From assembly GCA_041658565.1 (NCBI GenBank), contig JBAZZY010000020.1, forward strand, positions 1 to 48,931: 48,931 nucleotides of DNA, in the 5' to 3' direction. Source of the DNA: Actinomycetota bacterium (GTDB lineage: Bacteria; Actinomycetota; AC-67). The position numbers and the translations under genes are program-made. The stretch's first letter is position 1. Each line of letters opens with the position of its first letter. Below, piece by piece: positions 41,944-48,877 of this stretch. Below the pieces are notes generated by a model. That model was not told where the DNA came from. It did no database searches and worked only from the letters and a program-made list of their open reading frames with translations.

Positions 41944-42680
41944 AGACGCACCTCCGCGGCTGCCCGCAGCAGCGACATGTACGTCGAAGCCAGTTCTTCC
42001 TGCTGGCCGGCGATCGGACTGTCGATCTTGACCCGGCCGTCGCCGATCACTATGAGCCGCTCCGCGACCGCAACCGCGCGAGACATCTCGTGCACTGCCA
42101 TCACGAGCGTGCGATCCGGCGTGCGTAGCTCGTTGAGAAGATCCGTCAAGGACTCTGCCGCAGCCTCATCGAGCCCGGTGTAGGGCTCGTCCAGGAGCAA
42201 GACCAGCGGCGAATGAAGCAGGGACCGAGCGATCGCTGCCCGCTGGCGAGTCCCCCGCGACAACGCGCGAACCGCCCGGTCCAAAACGTGACCGAGTTTC
42301 AGTTGCTCGACCCTAATCTGGATAGCTTTCTCCGGTTGCGGCAGGCCGAAGAGACGAGCGAAGAACTCCAAGTTCTCATGAACGGTGAGGTCCGGGTACA
42401 GCATCGCCTCGTGGGAGACGAACCCAACGAGCGCGCGCAATCCTGCTCCCGCCCTGCGAAGGTCCACCCCGGCGAGACTCACGTTCCCCGCCGTCGGCGC
42501 TGCGAGCCCGGCCATGGTCTTGAGCAGCGTCGTCTTCCCCGCGCCGTTCGGGCCCATGATGGCTACGCTTGATCCCTGCGGAATCTCAAGGTCCACTCCG
42601 GCGAGTGCGACCTGCACGCCAAAGGACTTCCGCACGCCCTCGAGTCGCATCCCCAGGGCGGGCGCGTCAGTGCTGGTCAC
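41940..42680 (-). CDS. ccmA: Cytochrome c biogenesis ABC ATPase CcmA
   Basis: I prefer the GTG at 42680, which overlaps the ccmE stop as GTGA, giving 246 residues; an ATG at 42716 is also in frame. Walker A GPNGAGKTTLLKTM, signature ALSRGTRQRAAIARSL (a CcmA-like variant) and Walker B LVLLLDEPYTGLD are present. It energises release of holo-CcmE through CcmB/C. The coupling pattern E-A-B, then C-D-F-H, runs with almost no gaps. Confidence 0.93.
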   Translation of the reverse strand: MTSTDAPALGMRLEGVRKSFGVQVALAGVDLEIPQGSSVAIMGPNGAGKTTLLKTMAGLAAPTAGNVSLAGVDLRRAGAGLRALVGFVSHEAMLYPDLTVHENLEFFARLFGLPQPEKAIQIRVEQLKLGHVLDRAVRALSRGTRQRAAIARSLLHSPLVLLLDEPYTGLDEAAAESLTDLLNELRTPDRTLVMAVHEMSRAVAVAERLIVIGDGRVKIDSPIAGQQEELASTYMSLLRAAAEVRL

Positions 42681-43162
42681 GGATTCGGTTCCCGGGATTC
42701 GAACTTCGAAGGGCACCTAGCCAGCAGTTTCACAGCGCGGAAGACGCCGTCCTCCCCAAGGGTTCCCTCAGCGACGGCGATAGCTTCGTCCTTCAAAGTG
42801 TCGGGCGCCGGGCCTTCGAACCGGACCGGCACCGTCACCTTGCCGTCCGTGACGCTAAACGCCACAAACCCCTTCTCGTAGTCGAACCGAATCGTCCCGG
42901 GGACAACCTGACCCGACAAGCGCACCTGCTGTCCCTTCAACGCCACGACCTCGGACGTCGTGTGGTAGTAGACGACCGAGCGGCGAAAGATGTTGACCGA
43001 CGCACCCAAGGCCATCGCGAGAACGACCACGATCAGGATGACCTGAGTGGTCTTGCGCTTCGGACGCTCTAGGGCCTGCTGAGAAAGCGGTCGGGTCAAA
43101 CCAGGCGAACTACCGCCACTGTTCGATTGCCCCTCGGGGCCTGCCTCGTCGTTGGTAGACAT
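42677..43162 (-). CDS. ccmE: Heme chaperone CcmE, Cys variant
   Basis: 161 residues: a polar head, one membrane helix (about 40-56), then the OB-fold with VVALKGQQVRLSGQVVPG and KGFVAFSVTDGKVTVPVRFEG. At the heme-binding site, where most CcmE have HxxxY, the sequence is LLARCPSKFE: Cys150 replaces His and Phe154 replaces Tyr. Cys-type CcmE (CxxxY) is known in some anaerobes and archaea. It is the first gene of the ccm/cytochrome operon, divergent from the large multiheme gene. Confidence 0.92.
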   Translation of the reverse strand: MSTNDEAGPEGQSNSGGSSPGLTRPLSQQALERPKRKTTQVILIVVVLAMALGASVNIFRRSVVYYHTTSEVVALKGQQVRLSGQVVPGTIRFDYEKGFVAFSVTDGKVTVPVRFEGPAPDTLKDEAIAVAEGTLGEDGVFRAVKLLARCPSKFESREPNP

Positions 43163-43482
43163 AATTACCCGTCCTGTAGTGAGAGCGTGCGCTTTCCATC
43201 CTCCGCAACCCCCACGTACCGCCGCTACCTCCTCGTTCAGGGGTGATCATGGCCTAATGACTCACGCCGCGGCCAGTCCCTCATGGCCCCATCGGTTCAG
43301 GCCAATGGGCCTGGCCTGTTTGCCTCATCTCTCCTAAGGACGGATTGCCCTTGGCCTGACGCCTGACGTCCCTCAAAGTTGAGCGTGGCGGAACTGCAGA
43401 CCTTAAGTGCCGTTCAGACCGCGGACGTGTAGTCTTCGCGACGGCGGAGGAAGAACATCACTTTGAACGGGCTGACCACAGC
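43163..43482. promoter_or_regulatory. Divergent regulatory region between ccmE and the large cytochrome
   Basis: 320 bases without a convincing gene. It should hold the promoters for both operons. An inverted repeat CAGGCC-AATG-GGCCTG lies at 43298-43313, and a wider imperfect stem can form from GGCCCCAT (near 43284) and ATGGGCC around it. This could be an operator for a shared regulator, or a leader hairpin of either transcript. Confidence 0.5.
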
Positions 43483-45147
43483 ATGAGAAGGCGAACCACA
43501 GAGCCGGGATTCGGACCTGCACGCAGCGCCAAAACGCGGCGGATTGTCGTGGTCGTTTTCGCCGCTTTGATCGTTGCATCCCTTTCCGTAGGCGGAGTGA
43601 GCTACGTCACCCGACGAAATGCGAGTCCACAACTCCAGCCGACGGAATCGATCCAGCCCTCGACCACTCCATCCGGGCCGACCACGAGCCCTTCACCGCA
43701 AACGAGCGGGTCCCCCAAGGCGTCGACCAACGCATTCCCTCCGGGGCACAATCTCGGGACATGGCTGTCTGCGCATGGGAAGCAAGTCACGAAGACCTGC
43801 GCCGTTTGTCACCCGCCGACCAAGTGCAGGGCCTGCCACGGCCTGGACATGCCTCACGCAAGAACCTGGCAAGGCATCCACGGGACTGAGGCGCTCGCGA
43901 GGAAAGCGACGTGCCTGAAGTGCCACAGCCAGACTTCCTTCTGCGACGCATGCCACGCCAAACTCGCTCACGGCCTGGGGTGGTTTGCCAAGCATGGGCC
44001 GAAATCCAAGGCCGGCGGCGCCACCTGTCGCAACTGCCACGCGGTCTCAAGTGTCAACGCATGCGAGAAGTGTCACGCCAGGAACGTCCACCCCAGCACG
44101 TGGCAGGGCGATCACGGAAAGAAGGCGCTGGCCGCTAACGCGAACTGCATCAACTGCCACAAGACCCAGACCGCCTTTTGCACCGCGTGCCACGGTCTAG
44201 TGATGCCGCACGCGAGCGATTGGGAAACCGCGCACCGCGCCGCGGCCCGTTCCGACATCGCCACTTGTGAGAACTGTCACACGAAACAGGACTGCGCCGC
44301 CTGTCACGACATGACAAAAGTGAGCACCTGCGACAACTGCCACGCAACGCAGGTCGCAGACATCGCCAAGAGCCCGCCGCACTACGAGAGTCAGTGCCTT
44401 ACGTGCCACAAGCAGAACTCCAAGGTCATCGGACCGAACGCCGGCCACATGACGAAGAACCCCGACTGCTTCCAGTGCCACGACAGGAACGCGCTTTTCC
44501 CAACGGGGAAGTCAAACGCCCCGAGAGACTGGATGAAGGACTTCGGTGACGGGCCATTTACCTGGCCGAAGCGTCAACAGCACTCCTCGACCGACACCAC
44601 GTGCACCAACTGCCACACGATCCACGACGCAAGCCAGCGGAAGTTCCCGCCCGGCACCGACACCAAGAGTTCCAACTGCGCGCCGGCATGCCACTCCCGG
44701 CTGGACACCAGCGTCGTGTCGCGCGGACTCACGAATGCTTCCGGCGATCCGGAGCAGACCACCTACCGTGGAACCATCGATCCCGGGGCATTGATCAACG
44801 CCAGCGCGACCAAGCACAAGACGGTAGTGCTGGCGGGCAACGGGTGCGCCTCCCTATGCCATAAGGGATCGCACGGGACGGTCACGATGTGCGTCTCATG
44901 CCACTCATACAAATACTCCGACTCGTCGAACCTCCATGCAACGCACATCCCATTCGTCTCCGGGGAGCAGCAACAGGCCGACCCGGGGAACTTCGAGGCA
45001 GGCAGTTCGTCGTCGGCCTGCAAGTACTGCCACCGGCCGGGCGAGCAAGGGGTCAAGGCGGGGAGCAAGGTGTTCCAGGCCGCATGCTGGAACTGCCACC
45101 TGTCCGGACACAGCCCGACCACTCCGTACTGGGAACTCCCCAGCTAG
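43483..45147 (+). CDS. Exported multiheme cytochrome c with 17 CxxCH and two CX3CH motifs
   Basis: 554 residues. One N-terminal helix (about 20-42) anchors or exports it; a Ser/Thr/Pro linker runs to about residue 88. Seventeen CxxCH motifs lie between residues 106 and 539, plus two CX3CH motifs (CAPACH at 399, CASLCH at 455), so up to 19 hemes. Residues about 95-280 are tandem di-heme repeats of about 38 residues with a W...HG...CxxCH...CxACH...PH pattern. No lipobox or sortase motif is seen. The likely role is long-range electron transfer in or across the cell wall; the electron acceptor is unknown. Confidence 0.9.
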   Translation: MRRRTTEPGFGPARSAKTRRIVVVVFAALIVASLSVGGVSYVTRRNASPQLQPTESIQPSTTPSGPTTSPSPQTSGSPKASTNAFPPGHNLGTWLSAHGKQVTKTCAVCHPPTKCRACHGLDMPHARTWQGIHGTEALARKATCLKCHSQTSFCDACHAKLAHGLGWFAKHGPKSKAGGATCRNCHAVSSVNACEKCHARNVHPSTWQGDHGKKALAANANCINCHKTQTAFCTACHGLVMPHASDWETAHRAAARSDIATCENCHTKQDCAACHDMTKVSTCDNCHATQVADIAKSPPHYESQCLTCHKQNSKVIGPNAGHMTKNPDCFQCHDRNALFPTGKSNAPRDWMKDFGDGPFTWPKRQQHSSTDTTCTNCHTIHDASQRKFPPGTDTKSSNCAPACHSRLDTSVVSRGLTNASGDPEQTTYRGTIDPGALINASATKHKTVVLAGNGCASLCHKGSHGTVTMCVSCHSYKYSDSSNLHATHIPFVSGEQQQADPGNFEAGSSSSACKYCHRPGEQGVKAGSKVFQAACWNCHLSGHSPTTPYWELPS

Positions 45148-45151
45148 CGCA

Positions 45152-45167
45152 GGACGGAAGCCCGTCC
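45152..45167. terminator. Hairpin just after the multiheme gene
   Basis: GGACGG and CCGTCC pair around AAGC, starting 5 bases past the stop at 45147. A T-run is lacking. A weak terminator or 3'-end stabiliser. Confidence 0.4.
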
Positions 45168-45308
45168 CCGACCGGTAGTCGTATCCCGCCGATCGTCTCT
45201 TCTCGCCGACTGTGTCCCGGCGTAAGATGCCACTAGCGTCGGCCCCTTCTCGGCGTAGACCGCCCACAGCCGGCGGCTGTTCCTCGGAAATGAGAGGAGG
45301 TCGCAGCG

Positions 45309-45596
45309 ATGAACTCGCGACGATCTGCAATGAGCGGCTCGACCGGCGACGGCCCCGTCGGAGGCAAGATGGGGATCCCCGCGCGCAACCTAGACGACGC
45401 CATCCTCGAGCGCGAGTTGCGACAGATGTGGCGCACTCGGGAAGACACGGTTGTCAACGGGGGCGCCCACGCCATCCGCGCGCACACCGACCGCATGCTC
45501 GAACTCGAGCATGAGTACATCGCTCGCTTCCCCCGCGAAACAACGGCTGAGCCCGGGCGAACCCGGCGCGGCGCGCGCCGTCGTGTCGCAAGTTGA
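45309..45596 (+). CDS. DUF6158-like small protein
   Basis: 95 residues; the ATG has AGGAGG 8-9 bases upstream. The core GIPARNLDDAILERELRQMW, then THR-like helix text (HAIRAHTDRMLELEHEYIARFP), matches what I recall of the DUF6158 family in Actinomycetota. It is cytoplasmic, helical and without Cys. Function is unknown. A TAAGAT box near 45222 may be its -10 element. It is convergent with the FHA-LuxR gene. Confidence 0.7.
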   Translation: MNSRRSAMSGSTGDGPVGGKMGIPARNLDDAILERELRQMWRTREDTVVNGGAHAIRAHTDRMLELEHEYIARFPRETTAEPGRTRRGARRRVAS

Positions 45597-45641
45597 TCCG
45601 TACGAACGTCCGCCGGCCGACGAACTAACAGCCCCTGCGGG

Positions 45642-46205
45642 TCAGTCGCCGGAGTCGCCGCCGGAGTCGATGAGACCGGCGCGCATCGCCGCCGCGACGG
45701 CGGCCGCGCGCGTGTTGACCTCCAACTTCTCGAAGACAACTGAGGCGTATGCCTTGACAGTGCGTTCGCTGACGAACAACCGCGCGCCGATCTCCTTGTT
45801 GGACAACCCCCGGGCCATCAGTCGAAGTACCTGGATCTGCCGCTGCGTCAGGGAAGAACCCGCGAACACGACTTGTTCCGACACTTGTGTCGAATCCTCC
45901 GGGAACTGGCTCGGATCTTCAAACAAAAGACGGCTGTCTCCGATCGTGATGCGGTCTCCATGGCGCATCTGTCGGACCGAGTGCAGCCGCTCGTCGTTCA
46001 AATACGTCCCGTTGTGACTCCCAAGATCCTCAATGAGCATCACGTCACCGCGACGCATCACGATTGCGTGCGCGCGCGACACCAAGGGATCATGAAGGAC
46101 GATATCGCTGGAAGACCCCCGACCAACGATGAACTCGTCGGAATCAAGCGTCACTCGCCGCCCGGCGAGCGGTCCGCGCAGAAAGATCAAGATGGGCGCG
46201 ACCAT
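45642..46205 (-). CDS. FHA domain-LuxR HTH fusion regulator
   Basis: 187 residues. Residues about 1-95 are an FHA phosphothreonine-binding domain: FIVGRGSSSDIVLHDPLVSR and DLGSHNGTYLND contain the GR, SR and NGT motif residues. Residues about 115-180 are a LuxR/GerE helix-turn-helix (LTQRQIQVLRLMARG, then VSERTVKAYASVVFEKL). It would bind DNA in response to Ser/Thr kinase signalling; no kinase gene is nearby. No good ribosome site precedes the ATG. Confidence 0.88.
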   Translation of the reverse strand: MVAPILIFLRGPLAGRRVTLDSDEFIVGRGSSSDIVLHDPLVSRAHAIVMRRGDVMLIEDLGSHNGTYLNDERLHSVRQMRHGDRITIGDSRLLFEDPSQFPEDSTQVSEQVVFAGSSLTQRQIQVLRLMARGLSNKEIGARLFVSERTVKAYASVVFEKLEVNTRAAAVAAAMRAGLIDSGGDSGD

Positions 46206-46255
46206 GGCAGGAAGAAGACTATCTCACAAGCGCAAGAAACCCTGTCGGGGAGGAT

Positions 46256-46903
46256 CTAACGCTTTTCAGGTTCCGAGATGCCCAGCGCCCGAAGAGTCAC
46301 CTCGACAAAGGCGTTCCACCTGTCCGGCGACAACGGAACCTCTTCGCTCCACACGATCCACCGCATAGCAATCATCTCGGTCATCCCGATTAGGCACCAA
46401 GCCAGAACTTCGGGGTCACCTTTCGGGATCGCCCCCGCATCCATCGCCCCGACCAAGACGCCGACGTAGCGATCGGCGAACGCCCGGTACCATCGTTCCC
46501 GGAGCGCGGGGTTCACGAACTCCGCCTGCCTCATGACCCGGTAGAACCACCTGTGCTCCCCGATCCACCGGAGTGCCGTGTCCATACCCAGACGGTATCG
46601 AGTTCCTTCTTCGGAACCGATCCCTTCAAGAACGCGATCGAGTTCTTCGTGAAGCTCGGTACAGCGCGCGGCTATCAGCTCGTCGAAGATCGCCGTCTTG
46701 CTCTGGAAGTAGACGTAGAAGCTTCCCTGCGCGACACCGGCCAGCCTCGTAATCTCCGAAATCGACGCATCGTGGAACCCGCGCCGTCCAAAGACCTCCT
46801 CGGCGGCCTCCAAAATACGAACACGCGTTCTCCGACCCTTCGCTCCGGAGGCGGTCTGCTCGTTGAGGTGCGGCGACGACGCGTCTTGCATCGCTGAGAT
46901 CAT
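46256..46903 (-). CDS. TetR-family transcriptional regulator
   Basis: The ATG at 46903 gives 215 residues; an ATG at 46891 is also possible. The N-terminal TetR HTH is RVRILEAAEEVFGRRGFHDAS, then SEITRLAGVAQGSFYVYF. The C-terminal domain is helical with several Trp and Met and could bind an acyl or aromatic ligand. It lies 26 bases downstream of the TasA-like/FN3 gene on the same strand and may be part of that operon. Confidence 0.9.
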   Translation of the reverse strand: MISAMQDASSPHLNEQTASGAKGRRTRVRILEAAEEVFGRRGFHDASISEITRLAGVAQGSFYVYFQSKTAIFDELIAARCTELHEELDRVLEGIGSEEGTRYRLGMDTALRWIGEHRWFYRVMRQAEFVNPALRERWYRAFADRYVGVLVGAMDAGAIPKGDPEVLAWCLIGMTEMIAMRWIVWSEEVPLSPDRWNAFVEVTLRALGISEPEKR

Positions 46904-46929
46904 ACTGTCTCGATCGGCAAATGCATGTC

Positions 46930-47415
46930 TCACGCCAGGCACAACCCGGGAGTCGTAGCCTGCGTTTGAGCCGAGTTCGCACTCACCCAGTTGTTTCGCG
47001 TGGCCTGCAATACGTAGTAGTAGGTGGTGGACGTGTTTAGCGACCGGTCCACCGTAGATGTTGTCGAACCGCCGGCCACATGTGCGACCTTCGAGTACGG
47101 GCCGCCGTTGACTATCGAGCGGTAGAGATCGTATCCGTCCGACATCGCCGCCTGAGACCATGCCACTGTGATCTTGGCCCTTCCGGGGCCGTCGCACGCC
47201 GCCGACGCGGACGGCGCGCTCGGGGGTAGGAGTGTCGCCGTGGACAACGCGTTACCACTCACGACGGGAGTGTCGGCCCACACGGCCTGAGTGGGAGACA
47301 CGCCTGCGGTTCCGCCCATCAACACCAAGGCGACAACGAGCGCAAGCCACGTCACTCGCGGCTCGCGCTCGTCGTCCCGAAGGGACGTTACGCGCTTCTG
47401 AACGACCCGTTCCAT
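46930..47415 (-). CDS. SipW-type signal peptide protein with fibronectin III-like domain
   Basis: The ATG at 47415 (MERVVQKRVTSLRDDEREPR) gives 161 residues. The signal helix ends SPTQAVWADTPVVSGNALST, the same kind of cleavage context as in the TasA-like protein at 48150 (TQAVWGDTQDVGANAFST). The rest is an Ig/FN3-like domain (AKITVAWSQAAMSDGYDLYR, then STTYYYVLQATRNNW). It is likely a minor or tip subunit, or anchor, of a surface fibre. Its start lies inside the end of sipW. Confidence 0.75.
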   Translation of the reverse strand: MERVVQKRVTSLRDDEREPRVTWLALVVALVLMGGTAGVSPTQAVWADTPVVSGNALSTATLLPPSAPSASAACDGPGRAKITVAWSQAAMSDGYDLYRSIVNGGPYSKVAHVAGGSTTSTVDRSLNTSTTYYYVLQATRNNWVSANSAQTQATTPGLCLA

Positions 47416-48083
47416 GATCCGCGATCTGGAATCAGCAAACCCGGCCGGGGCTCGTTTGCCGGCGGTCGGTGCGAAGTCGACTGCGCCGCCCACGACCGAC
47501 GCCCATGAAGCTGCGCGTGCCGCACGGCCGCACCCGCCACGGGTCGCCACTCCGACCGTGCATCCTGCATCTCTTCGACTCGGCGCGCCCGGCGTCGACC
47601 GCGATCCATCGTCAAGCCGAACATCGGCAGCACGAAGAACGCGAGCCCTCCCAGCGGCGTGCGGGCGAACTTCACTACGTACCCCGCATAGGGAACAACA
47701 TGCTCAACGCGCGCGATCGGCCCTTGGATGACGACGGGCTCGATGTCGGGAGTCGGGTTGGCGTCTCCCTTGGTCTGCAAGACGACCTTGCCGCCCTCAC
47801 GCTGAACGGACGAAACGCGGTGCGTGACGGGAACCTGCCGGCCCTGACGACGGTAGCTCACGATGTCGCCGACGCCCACGGCGCGCGCATCGACCATACG
47901 CGTCAACACGACCGACCCCGGGGGGGCCGCCGAGCCCATGCTTCCGGTCGTAACGACCATCGACTCAAACCCAATCATCGTGGGGCCGAAGGCCAGAGCA
48001 AGAAGCGCGACCACCGCGACCGTGACGGCAAGAGCGATGCCGCCGGCGGTCCGTACAGCAGTTCGAAGAACCTTGCGTCGCAC
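47388..48083 (-). CDS. sipW: SipW/Sec11-type signal peptidase I
   Basis: 231 residues; GTG start with AAAGGGA 6 bases upstream. There is a membrane helix at about 12-36, then the catalytic Ser48 in VVTTGSMGS, and His88 in VPVTHRVSS in place of the bacterial Lys, as in ER-type peptidases; TKGDANP follows. A second helix lies near residue 145-160 and a basic tail of about 70 residues ends the protein. SipW enzymes process TasA-like substrates, and both neighbours have such signal peptides. Confidence 0.9.
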   Translation of the reverse strand: MRRKVLRTAVRTAGGIALAVTVAVVALLALAFGPTMIGFESMVVTTGSMGSAAPPGSVVLTRMVDARAVGVGDIVSYRRQGRQVPVTHRVSSVQREGGKVVLQTKGDANPTPDIEPVVIQGPIARVEHVVPYAGYVVKFARTPLGGLAFFVLPMFGLTMDRGRRRARRVEEMQDARSEWRPVAGAAVRHAQLHGRRSWAAQSTSHRPPANEPRPGLLIPDRGSWNGSFRSA

Positions 48084-48110
48084 TGAAGTCCCTTTCGCTC
48101 GAAGGCTTCA

Positions 48111-48137
48111 CGGGGTGGAGTCGCGAACTCCACCCCG
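48111..48137. terminator. Perfect 11-bp hairpin between tasA-like gene and sipW
   Basis: CGGGGTGGAGT and ACTCCACCCCG pair around the loop CGCGA, 12 bases past the tasA-like stop. No T-run follows on the minus strand. It probably limits read-through into sipW or protects the upstream message. Confidence 0.75.
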
Positions 48138-48149
48138 CTCGTCCGTGAA

Positions 48150-48719
48150 CTAGGCGTTGTTGGCCGTCTGCTCGGAGGCAAAGGTGAAGGTTGCGGTGGC
48201 AGTCAAGGACTGCAGCGTGTTCGAGGCCGACGAGGGCAACTCGACCTGGAAACACAGCGTCTCAGTGCCCGAGGCAGCCAAAGAACGGTCGCCGGCCTGA
48301 GCGCCCTGGCTTGCACTACCCACGGCGCCGCTGGTCAGCGAACCGCTGTACAAAGACGTCCCGTCGGTTCCGAATCCAGCGTTCGAACAAGTCGTGACGC
48401 CGCTCTTGATCCCCAGCGTCAAACCTCCGGACAACACCGTCGATCCGGAGATCGCCGTCGACACGGCGTAGCGAAGAGCCAGCGTGCCGGCGTTGCTAAC
48501 CGTGATCGGAGCAGTGACCTTGTCCCCGGGGGCCATGCTCGAGAACGTAACCAGCGCCGTCGTGACGCTGGTGGAGATGTCCACGTTTCCAGTGCTGAAA
48601 GCATTGGCTCCGACGTCCTGAGTGTCGCCCCAGACCGCCTGCGTAACAGCCCATGGTGCTCCCGCCATAACGCCGATGGCCAGCAAAGCTACGTACAGCT
48701 TACGTCTCCCGAATCCCAT
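48150..48719 (-). CDS. TasA/camelysin-like surface fibre protein
   Basis: 189 residues; the ATG has GGGGAG upstream. The signal peptide is followed by TQAVWGDTQDVGANAFSTGN, the TasA/CalY-type start of the mature protein. The body is a beta-rich jelly-roll-like domain (TTALVTFSSMAPGDKVTAPI, then SGTETLCFQVELPSSASN). In Bacillus, TasA forms biofilm fibres after SipW processing. It is the first gene of a three-gene locus with sipW and the FN3-like protein. Confidence 0.85.
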   Translation of the reverse strand: MGFGRRKLYVALLAIGVMAGAPWAVTQAVWGDTQDVGANAFSTGNVDISTSVTTALVTFSSMAPGDKVTAPITVSNAGTLALRYAVSTAISGSTVLSGGLTLGIKSGVTTCSNAGFGTDGTSLYSGSLTSGAVGSASQGAQAGDRSLAASGTETLCFQVELPSSASNTLQSLTATATFTFASEQTANNA

Positions 48720-48877
48720 GCCATTCTCCCCGCTCGATGCCGCCCTCGCCGGCTAGCCGGCGACCCGTGTTCGGCATGTTGACTATTGAGTCATGTTTCA
48801 AATCGAACGGGACTGCCCCAGGTTCGGTTGACTCCTGATGTGTGAGGATTAGGTCCTCACCGGAAGGAAAGGTCACC
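48720..48877. mobile_element. Left part of an insertion sequence and remaining upstream region of the tasA-like gene
   Basis: The stretch from about 48800 on is likely the left end of the IS3-type element whose transposase starts at 48878; the exact terminus cannot be set without its right end. A hairpin GTGAGGA-TTAGG-TCCTCAC lies at 48842-48860. GGAAGG precedes the transposase ATG. The rest, near 48720-48800, should carry the promoter of the tasA-like operon. Confidence 0.5.
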
